Shown here: positions 19,501-33,340 of the stretch, piece after piece
Numbering within the stretch: position 1 is the first letter of the stretch
How the letters are laid out: each line of letters begins with the position of its first letter
NCBI GenBank assembly: GCA_020091685.1
Contig: CM034605.1
Location: 8,673,019 to 8,737,018, forward strand
DNA from: Lutjanus erythropterus
Taxonomy: Eukaryota; Chordata; Actinopteri; Lutjaniformes; Lutjanidae
Reading direction: 5' to 3'
DNA length: 64,000 nt
Translations under genes and position numbers: made by a program
The notes under the pieces: model-generated
Seen by the model: only the letters and a program-made list of their open reading frames with translations
Databases searched by the model: none
What the model was told of the DNA's origin: nothing

Positions 19501-22500
19501 AACTCATGCCGTTTCCATAGAAAGCACCAAATCTTTTGTAAAATCTTGTATTTTGTATATCTCCAAAATCAGCCTGGTTTTATTTGCTTTTTAATGTCCT
19601 ACAATTTTTTGCACAAACCATGAGGATTATCTGATAAGCTGGAGGACTCAACCACTCTTTGTCAAATCTGTGTGTATAAATATAAATGAAGCCCAATGGC
19701 TACAACATGTAAAAAACTGAAATCACAAGCAGCAACAAAACATGAAGTGTCTCTACATACCTGGCTTCCTGTGAGGAGTCTTGTGAGAGTTTGGTGACGG
19801 CAGGTAAAATTCTGTCGGTGAGATCTTTACCTCCAGACAGCAGACGGACGGCCCCGACCTTCTCCACAAGATTAGCCAGATGCTGGGCCGTGCACTTTCT
19901 CACCACTGCATTGAGGTGACTGTCAGAAGAAGGGAAACGATTTAAAGATTGAAATCTTTTTTAAAAAACTACTTTTGTGTTACAAATAGTGCAAAAGTAC
20001 CCACAAAACATTCAAAACAGCACACAGCTGTGTGTATATGGAGACATACACTTTCTACTAACCTGAGGCCACCAGAGAGTAAAGCACCAATGCTGCGTGT
20101 GGGGGTGCAGTGCTGCACCATGCAGTCCAGTGCTGCATCCACATCCTGCCTGATGAAGGCATTACTCTCCCCAGCCTTCTGCAGTAAGGCTTTAACTGTC
20201 CCCTCCAGCTCCTGGTCCATCGCCCTCTGCAGGTGGGTGTACAGGTCGCCCAGTGTACACACTGCAACTCTGGACACACCTGACCGGAGGTTCTTCACCT
20301 GAGGAAGATGCTGGTTATCAACAGCTCACAGGGAACAGGACCATTCCAGCATCAAACAGCAGCAAATAGGGGTAGATATTAAAGACATCTGTCTGACAAA
20401 AATCAATGTATTCACCAGGAGCAAATCAGTTCAAATCAGCAAAATCAATACAAGTCAAACTGATACGGGAGCGTTATACAAGAAGTTATATTACCTCTTG
20501 AATGAGAGACAGACAGACATCATGAAGCCTGCCCTGAAGTGTGTCTGAGTGGAAGTGAGCCAGACTGCGCAGGAACGTCAGACCTTCAATCTTCTTCTCC
20601 CTGAAGTTAAAGAAAAACACAGCTGGAAGCCATTTTTGTAAACTTTCTTTCTTTAATGATACATTTCAGCTGATATTTTAATGTTTCCATCAGACACATT
20701 TTCAAACAAGAACCCTGTGAAGGCGTAAATGTAAAGTTACTTGACAGACTCGCTCTTCTCAGAGTCTCCTACACGCTGCTTCAACATGTAGGCAGATGGA
20801 AACCTTGACAGCTCTAGTTACAGTTGCTTAGCTATGATTGGACAGTTGCTGTTTGGAGGTGGGGCTTAGCAAAGGACCAACTGAATAATATTTATTTATT
20901 TATATTGAGTTGTCAGTATGATGAGAAGCAGTGCAGCTGAGATACTGTAACACGCAAGTGTTTCTCACCAGTCATCAGAGCTCAGCAGGTTGAAGCTCTG
21001 TGTCAGTGCCAGGTCAGGCTTGGAAAACGGACACAGCTCTGGAAACTCTGAGAGGTTTTTCTTGTGGCCAGTGGTACCAGGGGACAGCTCATCTACACCA
21101 CACAGCACACCGACACACAGATTGGGACTCATGTTACATCTCTATCAGTCTGAAATCAAGCAGTGTGTGTGTGGGCGGCGGTGCATTAACAGTAGGTTGT
21201 CAAAACAAAGCATTGTGGCACATTATCCAAAGCAAACATCTTATTCACCCATGCTCTGATGGCTCTGACAGTCTAATTAATGTTCCAGCATTTTTTATAA
21301 ACACAGACCTGTTAAAGCACTGGTTCATCTATTTATAATGCTGTGAAATGCTGCCAAATAGCAAACCAGTGTCAGATCAACTGAGATGATACATGGCAAC
21401 GTAATAAAGATACACAGTGACATTTTCAGTTGTTTAAAAAACAGATTACTGACTTTGATATTTGGAGCAGCGGGTAGATGAAGTCTTTTTAGATCCACTA
21501 ACCTGAGCTGTGGGACAGAGATGGTCGGGTCCTGCTGAGGCTAGGCGCCCTCCTAAGACGGGACTGGTTTTTGATGTTAGGGGGCACTGTAGGGGGGCTT
21601 GGCTGGTGGGGCGGAGTGAAACACTTGTTGGGGCTTTGGGGTCCTGGTGGACTGGCAGGACTGGCGGGGCTGACAGGGGACTCGTCAGAGAGAAGGTCTG
21701 CTTTGGTAGAGGTCAGTGTGCTGCCGTTGAAATGCAGATCTACATCAAAGAAAAATCAACATTTGATGCAGAGCTTTGGTCAGAACTATGTCAAAAAGGT
21801 TTGAATTATAACCGTCTTCACCAACTCTATATTACAAGACACAGATTTCATAAATATAAACCTGAGGTATCAAATATGTGTTTTGGATGTGGTGGTCACA
21901 TTTTTGTATTTCATCTGGTTATGTACAAAACACACTCTGGCACAATTTAAGTGATATAATGACAAAACTTGATTTACCTTCCCATTGGATCTGTGAATTT
22001 GCGAGCACATTTGAGAAAACTGTGCATTGCCAGAAGTGCATGGCAGTGACACAGAAGTTCCCATCACCCTATAGCTACATGGTTTTTGGAAATCTATAGC
22101 TGTGTCCCACCTGAAAAGATGATGTATACTCTCAGAAATGAATACAACACCTTTCTGAAGATTTGGCAGCTCTATTGACCATATGGACAACTTGCCAGTG
22201 CCTATATCAGATTTGATATAAAAATGTTACCAAAATTGATAGACCAATAAGTGTCAGAACAAGATAGTATTATTAACATTACCTTTTGTTATTTTATGTT
22301 GTGTGTGTGTGTGTGTACATATATATATTAATATACATATATTACATATCAATATGGCTGCTATGAAAGAGTTCTACATATCATAGTTAAAAAGTATAAC
22401 ATATTAATCACATTTGATTTATACTTAATAGTAAAAATGAAAAACATTAAACTAAATGTATTTTAAAAAATGAAAACATTTGGTTAAGGTCTCTTTCTTG

Positions 22501-25500
22501 CCTTTGATGATTAACACTCGATTCTCCTCTGTGGGTGAGTCAGACAGCATCTGTCTGACTCGGTGGCGTATCTTCTCTCGTGTGTGGTCCCCTTGACTCA
22601 ACTGCCCGTCTTGCCGATCCAGACCCTCGTGCCACATCTTATCCCGGCCAAACCTGGCGTTCTTCACCCTCTGCTGCACACGCATTGGTAAAAAGCACAC
22701 CAGGGTGGGACACTAGTAACCAGAAACTGTATATACTGTATGTACTATGATTCCCCACTGGACAAAGTGTGACTAACCTTAACCTCATCTGGACGCGGGC
22801 TGTCATCACTGTCTCGCTGACTGCCAGACAGAGCACGCATGTAGATGCCTGCTGAGGGATCAGCAGGGGGGTTGGCCACAGAATCAGCCTGCTCAAGTGA
22901 CAAGGCAGCCTCTGGACGGCTGGAGGACACGGCGGTGCCAAACATGCCTGAGAGGCATGAGGGGGATGTTAGATAGTTGATGCAGATAACTTAAATATAT
23001 GATCTTGGACAGTCTGTGTTTGTGTCTGGCAAGAAAATTATGAGAAAACAATGTCTACTGCAAACTTTGGCTATGCTTCTATGTAACTCAGACAGGGTTT
23101 TGGGAGCATTTGCCATTCAATCTGTTGAACAACAGCAGTGAGCTAGAAACACCTTGGCAACCGAACAGAATATTTGACAACAAAATGAAGATTTGAAGAG
23201 ACTGACCTCTTCCAATGACTCCTTCAGGCATGTCTGTGGCTGGTGAGTTCCTGCTACTGTGGCTCTGAGATCCTAAGAATCAAAGGAGAGGATTGGATTT
23301 AATTATTTTAATACACAAAATATTATTACGAGATAAATCCAGGAAAATGCTCTGCTCTGTTCAGTGCTGACTGACCTTTGGCAGGCTTCAGACCTCTGAC
23401 TGATTCCCGGACAGATGGTTTGACCAATGGAGGGGACGGTCCTGTTGTCTCTTCCTCCGTTTTGATTGTTCCGTTGGTATATATGACTCTCTGCCCAACA
23501 ACACCCACCTCAGATGACAGCTCGTTTCTCTGAGACAATCCTTCAAAATCAGTAGGACAATGAGTGAATTAATAAAATAAATTAAAAAAAAATAATAAAA
23601 TAAAACAAAAATAAAAACAATAAAACAATAAAACAAAACAAAAAAAACCCTAATTTATTCCTTTTATACCTTGAAGGCTGCTGAAGTCCATGGAAACAGA
23701 AGACCTCAGTTTTGCAGAAGGCGCTCTTGCAATGCGAGGTTTCATTCCTGATGAGGCTGAGTTTCCCGGACTGTTGACAAATGTGACAAGTGAGAAATGA
23801 TGCTGTAAAACTGTTCAACACATTATAAAATAACACCAGATGGGTACCATATTACCACTGCTTTAACATGTCATCAGGTCTGTGACAACATTTAATCACG
23901 CTGTGGATCCTTTACCTGTTTTTGATGCCATTGAAGCTGGAGTTGGCGACCGAGCTCAGACTGGACAGGCCACTCTCGCTGGCTGAGCTGGTAAGCATCT
24001 GGGAGGTGTGTAATGGTGAGTCCATCCTCACAGCTGAGTCGGGACTGTCTGGATCTGAACTGTTAAGGTTCACTTTGGCCCTCTTCTTGGCAGCACTGTT
24101 GCGCAACGAGCGCAGGGAGTTCAGCATCTGCGAGCAATACACAAATTGACACATACTGAGCAACGAGAACCAGAGGGGCATAAGTGGCAGTTGACCAACT
24201 TTACAAGCATTTATTAAATACAATATTTAATACTGAAACTAAATATTGAAAAAAAAATATTTGGAAGAAAGTCATACTCCTTTTTACATGCAACATTTTA
24301 TCTGATAATATGAAAAATAGGGTATATCTACTTAAAAAATGAATAAAAATGTACATGAACAAGTTAGTAATCCATCCTTATAATATAAAATATCATAAAA
24401 ATATGTATTTAATCATATACATATTCAAGTCTCTTAAAACATTAATAATAACAAACTCCAAATGAGAAACTGAAAATAAGAGTCCAAACAGAGTCCACCC
24501 TAATAAATATTATTATATATATTAAATATTTATTAAAAGTTCTCAATCTTAATTAGTTCACAGAATAACAAATTAATATATTAAAGGTGGGGTGTGTAAT
24601 TCTAATCCAATAACACTTTTTAAAAATCAAATTCAATGAGTATCTGCTCAAGGTCCTTTAGCTCCCTGTTCTGCGTGTGCGATGAAAAAAAATCAGATAT
24701 TTCTACACAGCCCTGGCTCTGTAAATAGAAAATAAAACGTGTCCCAGATTGAGCAACGTGAGAATACTTGAGCTGCTCAGTGACAGGTCGCGTTTATGCC
24801 TGTGCACAGGACAAGGGGAAGGAGAGGGGAAGCGAAAGGGATTTCAGTTCTTTCACTTCTTTCAGGATTCTCAGATGCTGAGGGTACAACTTAGAGCTTG
24901 CAGTGTCCTATATTTTCCAAAACACACAGTTTGCTGACCTCCTGCATGTCCAGAGGATCATCCTCTTGAGGATCTTGCACTGCACTGATGCTATCAGACT
25001 CCAGATGAAGATCCCTCTCCAGTTGCTGATTCTGGGGGCTGCCTGGAGCGTTGGACCTCTGGCCATTGTGGGACTGGAGCTGCTCTGCTGTCGGGATAAC
25101 TGGCGATACAGACAGGGATGCCCTGGTGCTACTTAGAGCGCGGCGGAAAGATGAAGTGGAGGAAGAACTCACAAGGGAGGCACGAAGAGGTCTGGGTGAG
25201 CATCTGCTGGAGAGATGGTCTCCTGAAGGGGGGGAAGGGAGGAGAAAAATAAAAGCTTATAAAAAGAGGCCACACTTTTACATTCAGCTGATGTGTCAAG
25301 TTCTTTTTACTAGATTACCCCTTGCTGTGCCTGTTATGTCTCTCCAGGGGCTGGTGTCTCGCTGGTGAGGGCTGTTCTCTCTCTTGTTGGGCCACGTGTT
25401 GGACATAGAGAGGGATGAGTCTGCATGCCGACGGGACAGTGTTGGAGTAAGCATGCCTCCCGGGAGAGTGGCCAGTGGGTAGGAGGGCAGTAGGAAGGAG

Positions 25501-28500
25501 CCAGATGTTGTGGGGTTTGAGGGGAGAGAAAATGTGCGCTCAACACTGGGGTTCCTTGAGAGCATGCGTCCCTTGGGTGCAACTGTGAGACAGGGTGTTC
25601 ACACATCAGGTAACATAAAAAACTGAGGTGGAAACATGGTTCATTGGCTGGACTGGATGTTGAAAACTTCTTGCTAATCTTTTTATAAAAACTTTCAAAG
25701 TGAACTTTAAAAGGGATGCAGTATTTGTGAAAAATATGCAGATCATTTCGAGCTGATGACTTCTTACCAACATCTGGATCAGAGAAGTTGGTGGTATTAA
25801 AGATGTCAGTGTCTAAGTTGAGGCTTCCACTTCTTCTGAGGCGTGCAGGGGACGCCCTCCTTCTGGATGACTGTGTCTTCTGAGGCTCTACAGAACCTAG
25901 ATGGAAATTATATTTTGCGATTCACACTATAAACCTAATACGGTTGCACAATACAGTGACAGGAACAATCTCTCTGATTTGAAAAGTGTTCACAGGTGGG
26001 ATAACGTCACTGTAACTTTTGTAACTATGTTTGCTTTTACTTTAATTTCCTTTTTTAATTAGATATTAATTAAATTTCCCTGTCAACAAAACAAAGGCCC
26101 ACAATCTTAACAAAAAAAACAAGCTGCTACAACACACATTCACTCCACACAAAGGCATAAGCTCAAATCTGATCAACTTAAACTAAATATATTAAATATA
26201 AATAAACATATAAAGACATCATATATAACTTAAATATCATTCCACTACACCATCTTTTATCCTTCATCAACTCAAACTTTAATTTCACAAGGTTGTGCTA
26301 CTCATTTCTGTGCTGTAATTAAGCTGTATGATATACTATTATAAATTCTATTTTGAAATATGTAAAAGGGTTTTCGTAGGCAACTGGACTTGCTTGGGTT
26401 CTTGAAGACGTTTCACCTCTTGGATGAGAGATGTCTTTAAGAACCCAAGCAAGTGAAGTTGCCTACGAAAACCCTTTTACAAATTCCATGACCTGAATGA
26501 CTGAGAGTGTTCACAGACATAGTTTGGAATAATCCGTCTACATTAGTTCAGACTGTTGCAGAGCAGTGTTTTCTCATTTATAATCCAGTGATTATAATGT
26601 CTTTATCACTTAAAAGCACTATCACTAATGTTGCTATTTGTAGTTTACATTTAAGTTACTATTTAAGTCCCTTTGCCTCAGAGTAATTTTACGTCTTACC
26701 TGTTGTTGTCCTACAAGGGACAATAGTGAGTGTAACAGTAAGGGGTGAAAAGTAGAGAACAGAGCATTGTTGAAAAATGATTTTGGTATCCACTCTTTCT
26801 ACTCTTTCCAGGGCTGTCTAAAACATGAATCAACACATACTTTAATGTCTGTTCCTGACTAATGCATTGATCAAATGCTTCAAGGCCCACAGAGCTAACA
26901 AATGTTCCTGACCTTTTGGTTGACAGGTTTCTTCCTGAACAATGCTGAAGTTCTGATTTAAGTAAAAAAAAAAACAACACATCTTAATTGAAGATTGGAG
27001 AGATTATTACATGATCAGATTGTTTACTTCACTGGGTTGGTAAATACTGCTAGCAAACTTTGCAGCCATAAATCTAAAAACTTTCAAGTCCAATCTTTCC
27101 TGTGAGAACAGATTGTTCAGGCACACAGAGGCTGTTAAATGTAGAGGGGTTCACACACAGCTGCAGTCATTAAAACAGGACATTTACACAATAACGTTAC
27201 ACAAGAGCAGAAAAATCTAGCAAAGAACACAATTGATTTTTATGGGGTATGGAAAAAAGAGACTGCATTCAAATATTCTAATCATACCTCCTCCAGCTAT
27301 AATCCTCATTTAAAATCCAGATGAAACAACATTTTGACAGTATATAACTTATGTAATGTGACATTTTTCAGAGCAAAACAGGATACACAGATAGGACATG
27401 ATGTTATGATGAATTTGATCTTTACATGAAAAAGTATCATGCTGTTGCTGGTTGACTAATTAAAGAATCTCAGCTCTATGGCACTAAAATTTGAAAACTG
27501 ATTGATGTGTGAATGTCATGATATTATTGGTTGACGATGGTTGGTTCTAGCCGATGTAAGCACAAATCATAATTTAAATTAACAACAGAAAATGGATTTT
27601 GATATAACAATACAACTTTTTTAGCATATATTGTTGCACAATGTGACAAGGATGTGATATAAAAGGGTCAAAAAGAAATGTTTAATTTTATCTCGACTTT
27701 AAGGATTATCACAAGTATGTGTCCAGATTATATAAAATACAGTTGCAACATTGGAAGTTTGTCTAATCCCTGCATAGGAAGTTAAAATCAAACAGCTACT
27801 GTGTCAAGGAGATAAAATCCAGCATAAAATAAAGTGAGGTGAGAAACCACATTACATTTTTTTAAAATATAACATTTTTGCAAGAATAATTAGTAGTAAA
27901 CAATGCCTCTCTTCTCATAAAATTATTTCACAAAATATGACCATTCCAGATCACTGGCTTCTTTTTGTGCTGAAACTGAAGGGTTGTCAGCTGCTGGCAG
28001 GTCACTTTTAACTTGATGGCATTGATAAGCTGCTATAAACCTACGAGTCTTCGCTTCAGTCACAGCAGCAGTAACACCACAACATTTGTTAGGCTTAATT
28101 TTCTATTACCACTTTCCCTCTCTAATGTAGCAGGGGATACTTTTTACTACATTTTCTTCCTGTGTAAGCTTGAGTGACATTAATGGTTGAATAATGCTTT
28201 CACAATTAGCACGCATCAAAATGCTCTGAACGTCATTACTGGGTGTACAAGAGTAAAAGCTACTCCATGGAGAGCATGCAGTGCATTTGACAATGTGAAG
28301 ATTTTAAGGTAAAATTATGAAAGTTTGACAACTATTTTCTTTTCAGATTAATTGTATTCACAACATACCAGCAGGCTAGAGTTTGGAAATCTAAACAGTT
28401 GTTGAGTGGCATGGTGTAAAGGTCTTTTCTGGTGTGACGCTGGTATCAACCATGCTCCTCTCAGGGCTTTTGGTGACATGTGGCACGGTGACTCCTCTGA

Positions 28501-31500
28501 GTCAGCATGCTAATCCAATTTAAAGCCGCTCTAATTTGAGTCCAGCTGAAGTTGGCCTTGACAACCAGTCAACTGTAGTTGTCACCTTGTGTGGAATAAA
28601 TGTGAGTGAGTAATGTTGAGAGAGAAGGAAGTGTTGGCACTTACTGAAACTGGGTATATAGGTCTCTGGACTCAGCTTCCTCGACAGGGGAAAGAAATCC
28701 TCACTGGCCACCTATTAGAAGGCAGAAAATTATGTCATTTAATAGCAACAATAGAGGATGACGTTCAAAAAACTAACATAAAACAAACAGGGGTCTAAGT
28801 GTAATTCCATCCACTGGCCTGAACAAAGGGATGTAGCAGATACTTAGCCAGCTCAGACAGGGCACACTAGCATTTAGGTGGATCCTCTGCTACTGTAAAC
28901 AGACTTCACTGAATGAACACAACGTCTTCTGTTCTCATGAAACATTAAATGACAAACTGCAACCTGTGAAATCTTTGCTATGATAAATAAATCAATTAGA
29001 GAGGAAATTATGAAATATATCTGCTTAAGTGCATGCATCTAGGCCCCAGAGAGAGATAAGAGTGTGTCTGAGGTTACTCCCACTGCCAACAATGTGATCA
29101 ACACTCATTGAGGAGCACTTGGTGTGATTGCAATCAACACTAGTGCTGTAAATAAGCTGTGTTTTACAAGCATAACCCCTGTGATATTACCAATTATGTT
29201 TCACGCCCCCTTCAGTAAGTGTGCTGTGCGGTAATGGGGTTGCTGGGAAACAGACACTGCTGTAAACAGAAGGTTTTTCAAATGGAGGCTCTGAGCTGGA
29301 TAATAGTTTCCAGAACAAAATATGGTAAATTAATACCTCATGAAACACAGCCACTCATCCCAACCAATGGATATTAGTAGAATAGAGCTGATAGCAGCTC
29401 ATGTTTAACAAATCATTCTACTTTGTTAGCTAATAAGATATGATATATTATGTTTTCCACATTACATTCTTTAAAGCAGAGGTTTTCAAAGTGTTTTCAA
29501 AGCCCCCAGAAGCAAAAATATGCATCATCTTTACGTTCTAAACTAAGAGAGGTGCCAAGAGTTTCCTATCATTACAGTAGATGGTGATGGATCAGCATGC
29601 CCCCTGTTTAGAGGCAGAGTCCCGGGGTGGGGAGGTAAGCCATGCACTACTGTGGACAGGATCAGCAGACACCTAAAAAGACCCACCTAAAAAAAATTTA
29701 CATCGGTTTAAGTGTGTGCTGCATTTAGAAGTACCTCATACAACACCAATTAAAAAAATCAGAACTATCCCTTTAACCCAAAACATTGGTAGATCAATCC
29801 TTATTGTTACAAGGCTTCTTCTCAAGACAATGGATGCTCATCTTTGCAGCAATGGTGTCACTGTGCAGGGAAATGAGTCACCTGCTGTACTTCTTCCAGG
29901 AATAGTGTCAGTGATCCTGCAGTGCTCTGAGATATTACCTATCTATTCCTCTCTCCATTTACAATGAATGGAGAGCCACATATTCAACATTACAATTCAC
30001 CCTATTGATACCTGCCAAATTTCTAATAATGCAAAAAAGGGAAAAACAATCTCTAATCAAATATATGAGCTGTCTAGACGGATACACTAATGACAATCAT
30101 ACAAACAAGCAGAGGCTGACTCAAAGGACACAGCGAGATGTGTTCGATCTAATTGTCCTTGTCTGTTGCACTCCATCTACGCTGTATCATGGGAGATATA
30201 ACTATCTTTAGGGTGTTTTTTCCACTGGACTCTCTCTGAGGAAAGTGCCACCTCCAAGATTACTTTAGTCTTTTTGGACTTGTGCCTTTAGGCGTGACTC
30301 AGCTTGTTCAAGCAACAAAAAGTATAAAATTCTACAAGTAGACAAATTGTCAACACCCCAGATTGGTGAAGATAAATTAACTCTTACTGAGGTTTAGCAT
30401 TATCATTCCTCTGTAAATAGAGTGGGACTGAAAAAGAGGCAGAAAAACGCAAACACACAAAAATAACCTCCTTTCAGTGTTCTTCTTAATGACTGCACTT
30501 GCTGACTGATTGGGCTACTGAGATTCTCTGTAATTCTCTGTAATTTCAAAGTCAATATGAAAAACACTCTGGTGCTCCTAAAACCTCTTTACAGGGCAGG
30601 GAGCCAACAAATGGCTGATTAGGCCCTAATTGCTTTGGAGTATTTTTAGAAAAAGAAAGGTGAACACTGTTGAGTCAATAGTCAATCAATGACAAAGACA
30701 ACAAGGACAGAATTTACATCTGTTACCTGTTTTTACCACAAAACAGAATAATATTCCTCTAAGCTGTTTGCCTTATTTTGACAGAGGATCAAACAGTTAC
30801 TAAAGACATATGGTCATTACGGTAATGTTCTCAGATGGCTTAACACCAAAACAGCCAAAGCAGTCTTTTGACCTTTTTAAAATGTATATGTGCGATAACG
30901 TTTTTGAAATTAAAAAATACACTTTGAATTAAAAAATGTATTTTCATTCAAAATGTTTTTTATACAAAAGCCAAAGAAAAAAGCCAAAGTACCCTTACTT
31001 ACTACAAATAGCAATGTTTCAAACTTTTTGAGGATTTATTTTTTATTCATTTCCAGTCTTTTCCCACAGGCTATGATTATTTATTGTGATGGTTCTAGAA
31101 GAAATTTGTTATTACTGACATGTTTACAATCTTATAAAATACATTTAATTGTTTCTCAGTCTGTGTAATTCTAAATAAATCTAAAATTTGAATCGGATCG
31201 CGGATAGTTATTATCCTAAAGAAAAATACTGCTGTGAATATATGCAGTCATTACAGATTACTATACACAATGGCATGCATATTGCTAAATATATAATTAA
31301 ACTTGGAATTCAGAGTTTAATATGACCACTTATGACAGATCTGGTAGTTATGGAATTCTGGCACTTCTAATGTTAATTATCACAAGAGATAAGTGAGAAT
31401 AATATGACTGGTCAGCCATGATGATGATGAACCCCACCTGTTCAGAGCACTTTCCATTAGGGGTACTGTATTGCTGCTCATTGTCAGTAGATGAGAAGCT

Positions 31501-32472
31501 TGACATCTCCCAGGGTAGTTTGTTCTTCCCTTTCCCCGCGCTGACAATCCTCCTCTGAATTGGAAGGTCATCAGTGAGGGAGCCTAAGCTGCCATAGCCG
31601 TGCAATCTGTCGCAGTCCGGTTCGGTTCTGTGGCTCCTGGCACTGCTTACCCGCCCTCCGTTCATCACCCAGTCCAGATCAGCTGCAGAACTGTACTGCA
31701 GGGAGCTCCGCTGTCCTGGTTTGGGCAGCACAAGTCCATACTCCACTAACCCCTCTGAGGAGAGCTTCGGAAGAACATGCCTTGCTCTTCTTGCCTGTAC
31801 AGCTGCCATAAGACCCTCTGCGTCCTCGTTGAGTTCAACCATGTCCACAGCTTTCATCAGAGGCTGCTTCTTCCCTGTGTCAAGACAATGGTCGAAAACA
31901 GCAAACAGCTCAAGGGTAGCATGGCGGACCTTCCTTTTGCTGTCCGCCAGGTATGGTGCAACCTCCAAACAAAGCTTGGGGATGTTGAAATCTTTCCGAG
32001 GATGAGTGAGCATAGCTGCCATAATGATGTTAAGGACATCTTCCCGAACCCTTGAATTCTTGTGTTTCAAGTTGCCAATGACAAGGTCCAATATTTGCTG
32101 CGGTGCAACAGTTTTCATCAGCTGTCGAAACACATTCATGTATTCATTTCTGGTGACCATGCGAGTGTCGCCCAGGGCTTTCAGAGCTACTAAGACTATC
32201 TGTTTGAAATATTTGTCTACACCTATATCTAGCTTCTGAATGAGCAAGTTTAAAACTTGTAAGGTGCCATGTAATACTTTAAAATTACTGTCATCCAGAA
32301 GTCGAGGGAGAAAATTGATGAACTCCTCAATACTACCAGGTGGGACTGATTTGATGTCCACTTCGGAGAGGATGTGTTTGAGCTCTTCCACGCCATTTGT
32401 GCGATTTTGGTAATTCTTCAGGTCCAGGAGCTGCTCGTGTAACTCCTGGGAGATCAATCCAGGTATCATCAT
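16576..32472 (-). CDS. togaram1: TOGARAM1 (Crescerin-1), TOG-array ciliary microtubule protein
   Basis: Twenty-two exons join in frame (4515 nt, 1504 residues): 32472-31438, 28711-28645, 25896-25768, 25582-25319, 25222-24939, 24127-23916, 23770-23670, 23540-23376, 23272-23207, 22947-22778, 22673-22502, 21739-21503, 21092-20969, 20600-20495, 20298-20063, 19919-19761, 19060-18934, 18855-18740, 18646-18463, 18329-18110, 18010-17924 and 16829-16576. Residues of about 8-240 form a TOG domain (LLDDSNFKVLHGTLQVLNLL), then comes a long serine/proline-rich linker with SAGKGKNKLPWE. Two C-terminal TOG domains follow at about 1000-1210 (KKIEGLTFLRSLAHFHS, QHLANLVEKVGA) and 1268-1500 (VNLYALESLQKIIHLL, LLLQPFCTKAQFLNGKAK). 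TOGARAM1 acts on ciliary axonemal microtubules and is mutated in Joubert syndrome. Human TOGARAM1 is about 1720 residues and has an extra N-terminal TOG not found here. One intron uses a GC donor. Confidence 0.93.
16866..17488. repeat. Possible MITE in the last TOGARAM1 intron
   Basis: TACACTGTA near 16867 recurs inverted (TACAGTGTA) near 17480, bounding about 620 AT-rich bases. The block TTAATATCAAGTTAATG and its neighbours suggest internal symmetry. The terminal repeat is only about 9 bases, so this is tentative. Confidence 0.35.
22300..22316. repeat. Short (GT)n run in TOGARAM1 intron
   Basis: About eight GT units next to a TATATATTAATATACATATAT palindromic AT tract. Confidence 0.8.
26362..26480. 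repeat. Near-perfect 48-bp inverted repeat (hairpin)
   Basis: The left arm 26362-26409 begins GTAAAAGGGTTTTCGTAGGC; the right arm 26433-26480 is its reverse complement with three mismatches. The spacer is 23 bases (GTTTCACCTCTTGGATGAGA...). It sits in a TOGARAM1 intron. The TTCTTGAAGACGTTTCACCTC wording recurs widely in fish genomes, so this is likely a small fold-back mobile element. Confidence 0.85.
29568..29780. repeat. Family A repeat remnant in TOGARAM1 intron
   Basis: Includes TAGATGGTGATGGATCAGCATGCC, a decayed cognate of the family block, then AAGTACCTCATACAAC and the right end AACTATCCCTTTAA. It is degenerate. Confidence 0.5.
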
Positions 32473-32851
32473 TAATGCTCTTATGGATGTGGTCAAAGTT
32501 GAGAAGCAGAAGAAGCAAACACAATCTTGTGAGGACAATAATATTCCTCCCCTTTACTTTGTGCTTTCATCCTGAGTGGTTGGTGATGGAAAACCACTCT
32601 CCTGTTCGTCAAGCTGTGAATGCAAAACACAGAAAATTAATAGGAGTAGACAGACACATTACTGAAGACATTCCCATTTATTTAAAGCCAAATTAATGCA
32701 AGGAGGATCAGCCTGGGGTGTTTTGTTATATTTCAGTTGTCACACCTCTGTGCAGTGTCCAAAATATGGAAGAGGAGGGTATAATAAGCATCCTTTGCTT
32801 TGTTTAAAACTGCAATAATTTTACACACTTTTTTTTTTATATATTCTATAT

Positions 32852-33231
32852 TAGGGCTGGGCAATAAAGCTTGTAAATAATATCTATAGTTCTAGTCTTT
32901 GCCACAATACACGATAACTGATTTTAATCTGTCGATTATTTTCTCAATTAAATTATTAATTGTTTGGTCTAAAAAATGTCATAAAATTATGAAAATGTTG
33001 ATCAGTGTTTCCCAGAGTCCGAGATGATGTCCTCAAATGCCTTGTGTTGCACACAACCCAAAGATATTCTGTCATAGAGGAGTAAAGAAATCAGAAAATA
33101 TACACATCAGAGAAGAAGAGAAGTTTGACTTTTTTCTTCAAAAAATACTCAAACCAGTGAGTCTATTAAAAAAAAAGATTCATTTAATAGTTGCCAACTA
33201 ATTGACTCTTCATTTGACTGTTGCAGCTCTA
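32852..33231. repeat. MITE-like family B copy
   Basis: Opens TTAGGGCTGGGCAATAAAG and closes TTGCAGCTCTAA. The interior matches family B: TTGTTTGGTCTAAAAAATG, TGTTGATCAGTGTTTCCCAG and CAACCCAAAGATATTCTG. It lies upstream of the first TOGARAM1 coding exon. Confidence 0.65.
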
Positions 33232-33340
33232 ATAACAAGTCTGTGGTCTCTTATCACGACATTGATATAATATTTAAACATTGCCCAGGCCTATTCTATG
33301 TGAGATTTGCAAGTAAGTTTGTGGTCCATTATGAATATAT

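Noticed and set aside
21510-21950. Plus-strand open frame of 146 residues
   Set aside because: Antisense to the TOGARAM1 exon 21503-21739 and then runs into its intron; the sense exon fits phases on both sides.
32473-32538. N-terminal extension of the TOGARAM1 frame starting at a TTG
   Set aside because: The extension crosses a polypyrimidine tract and splice acceptor and has no ATG; it is intron read-through.
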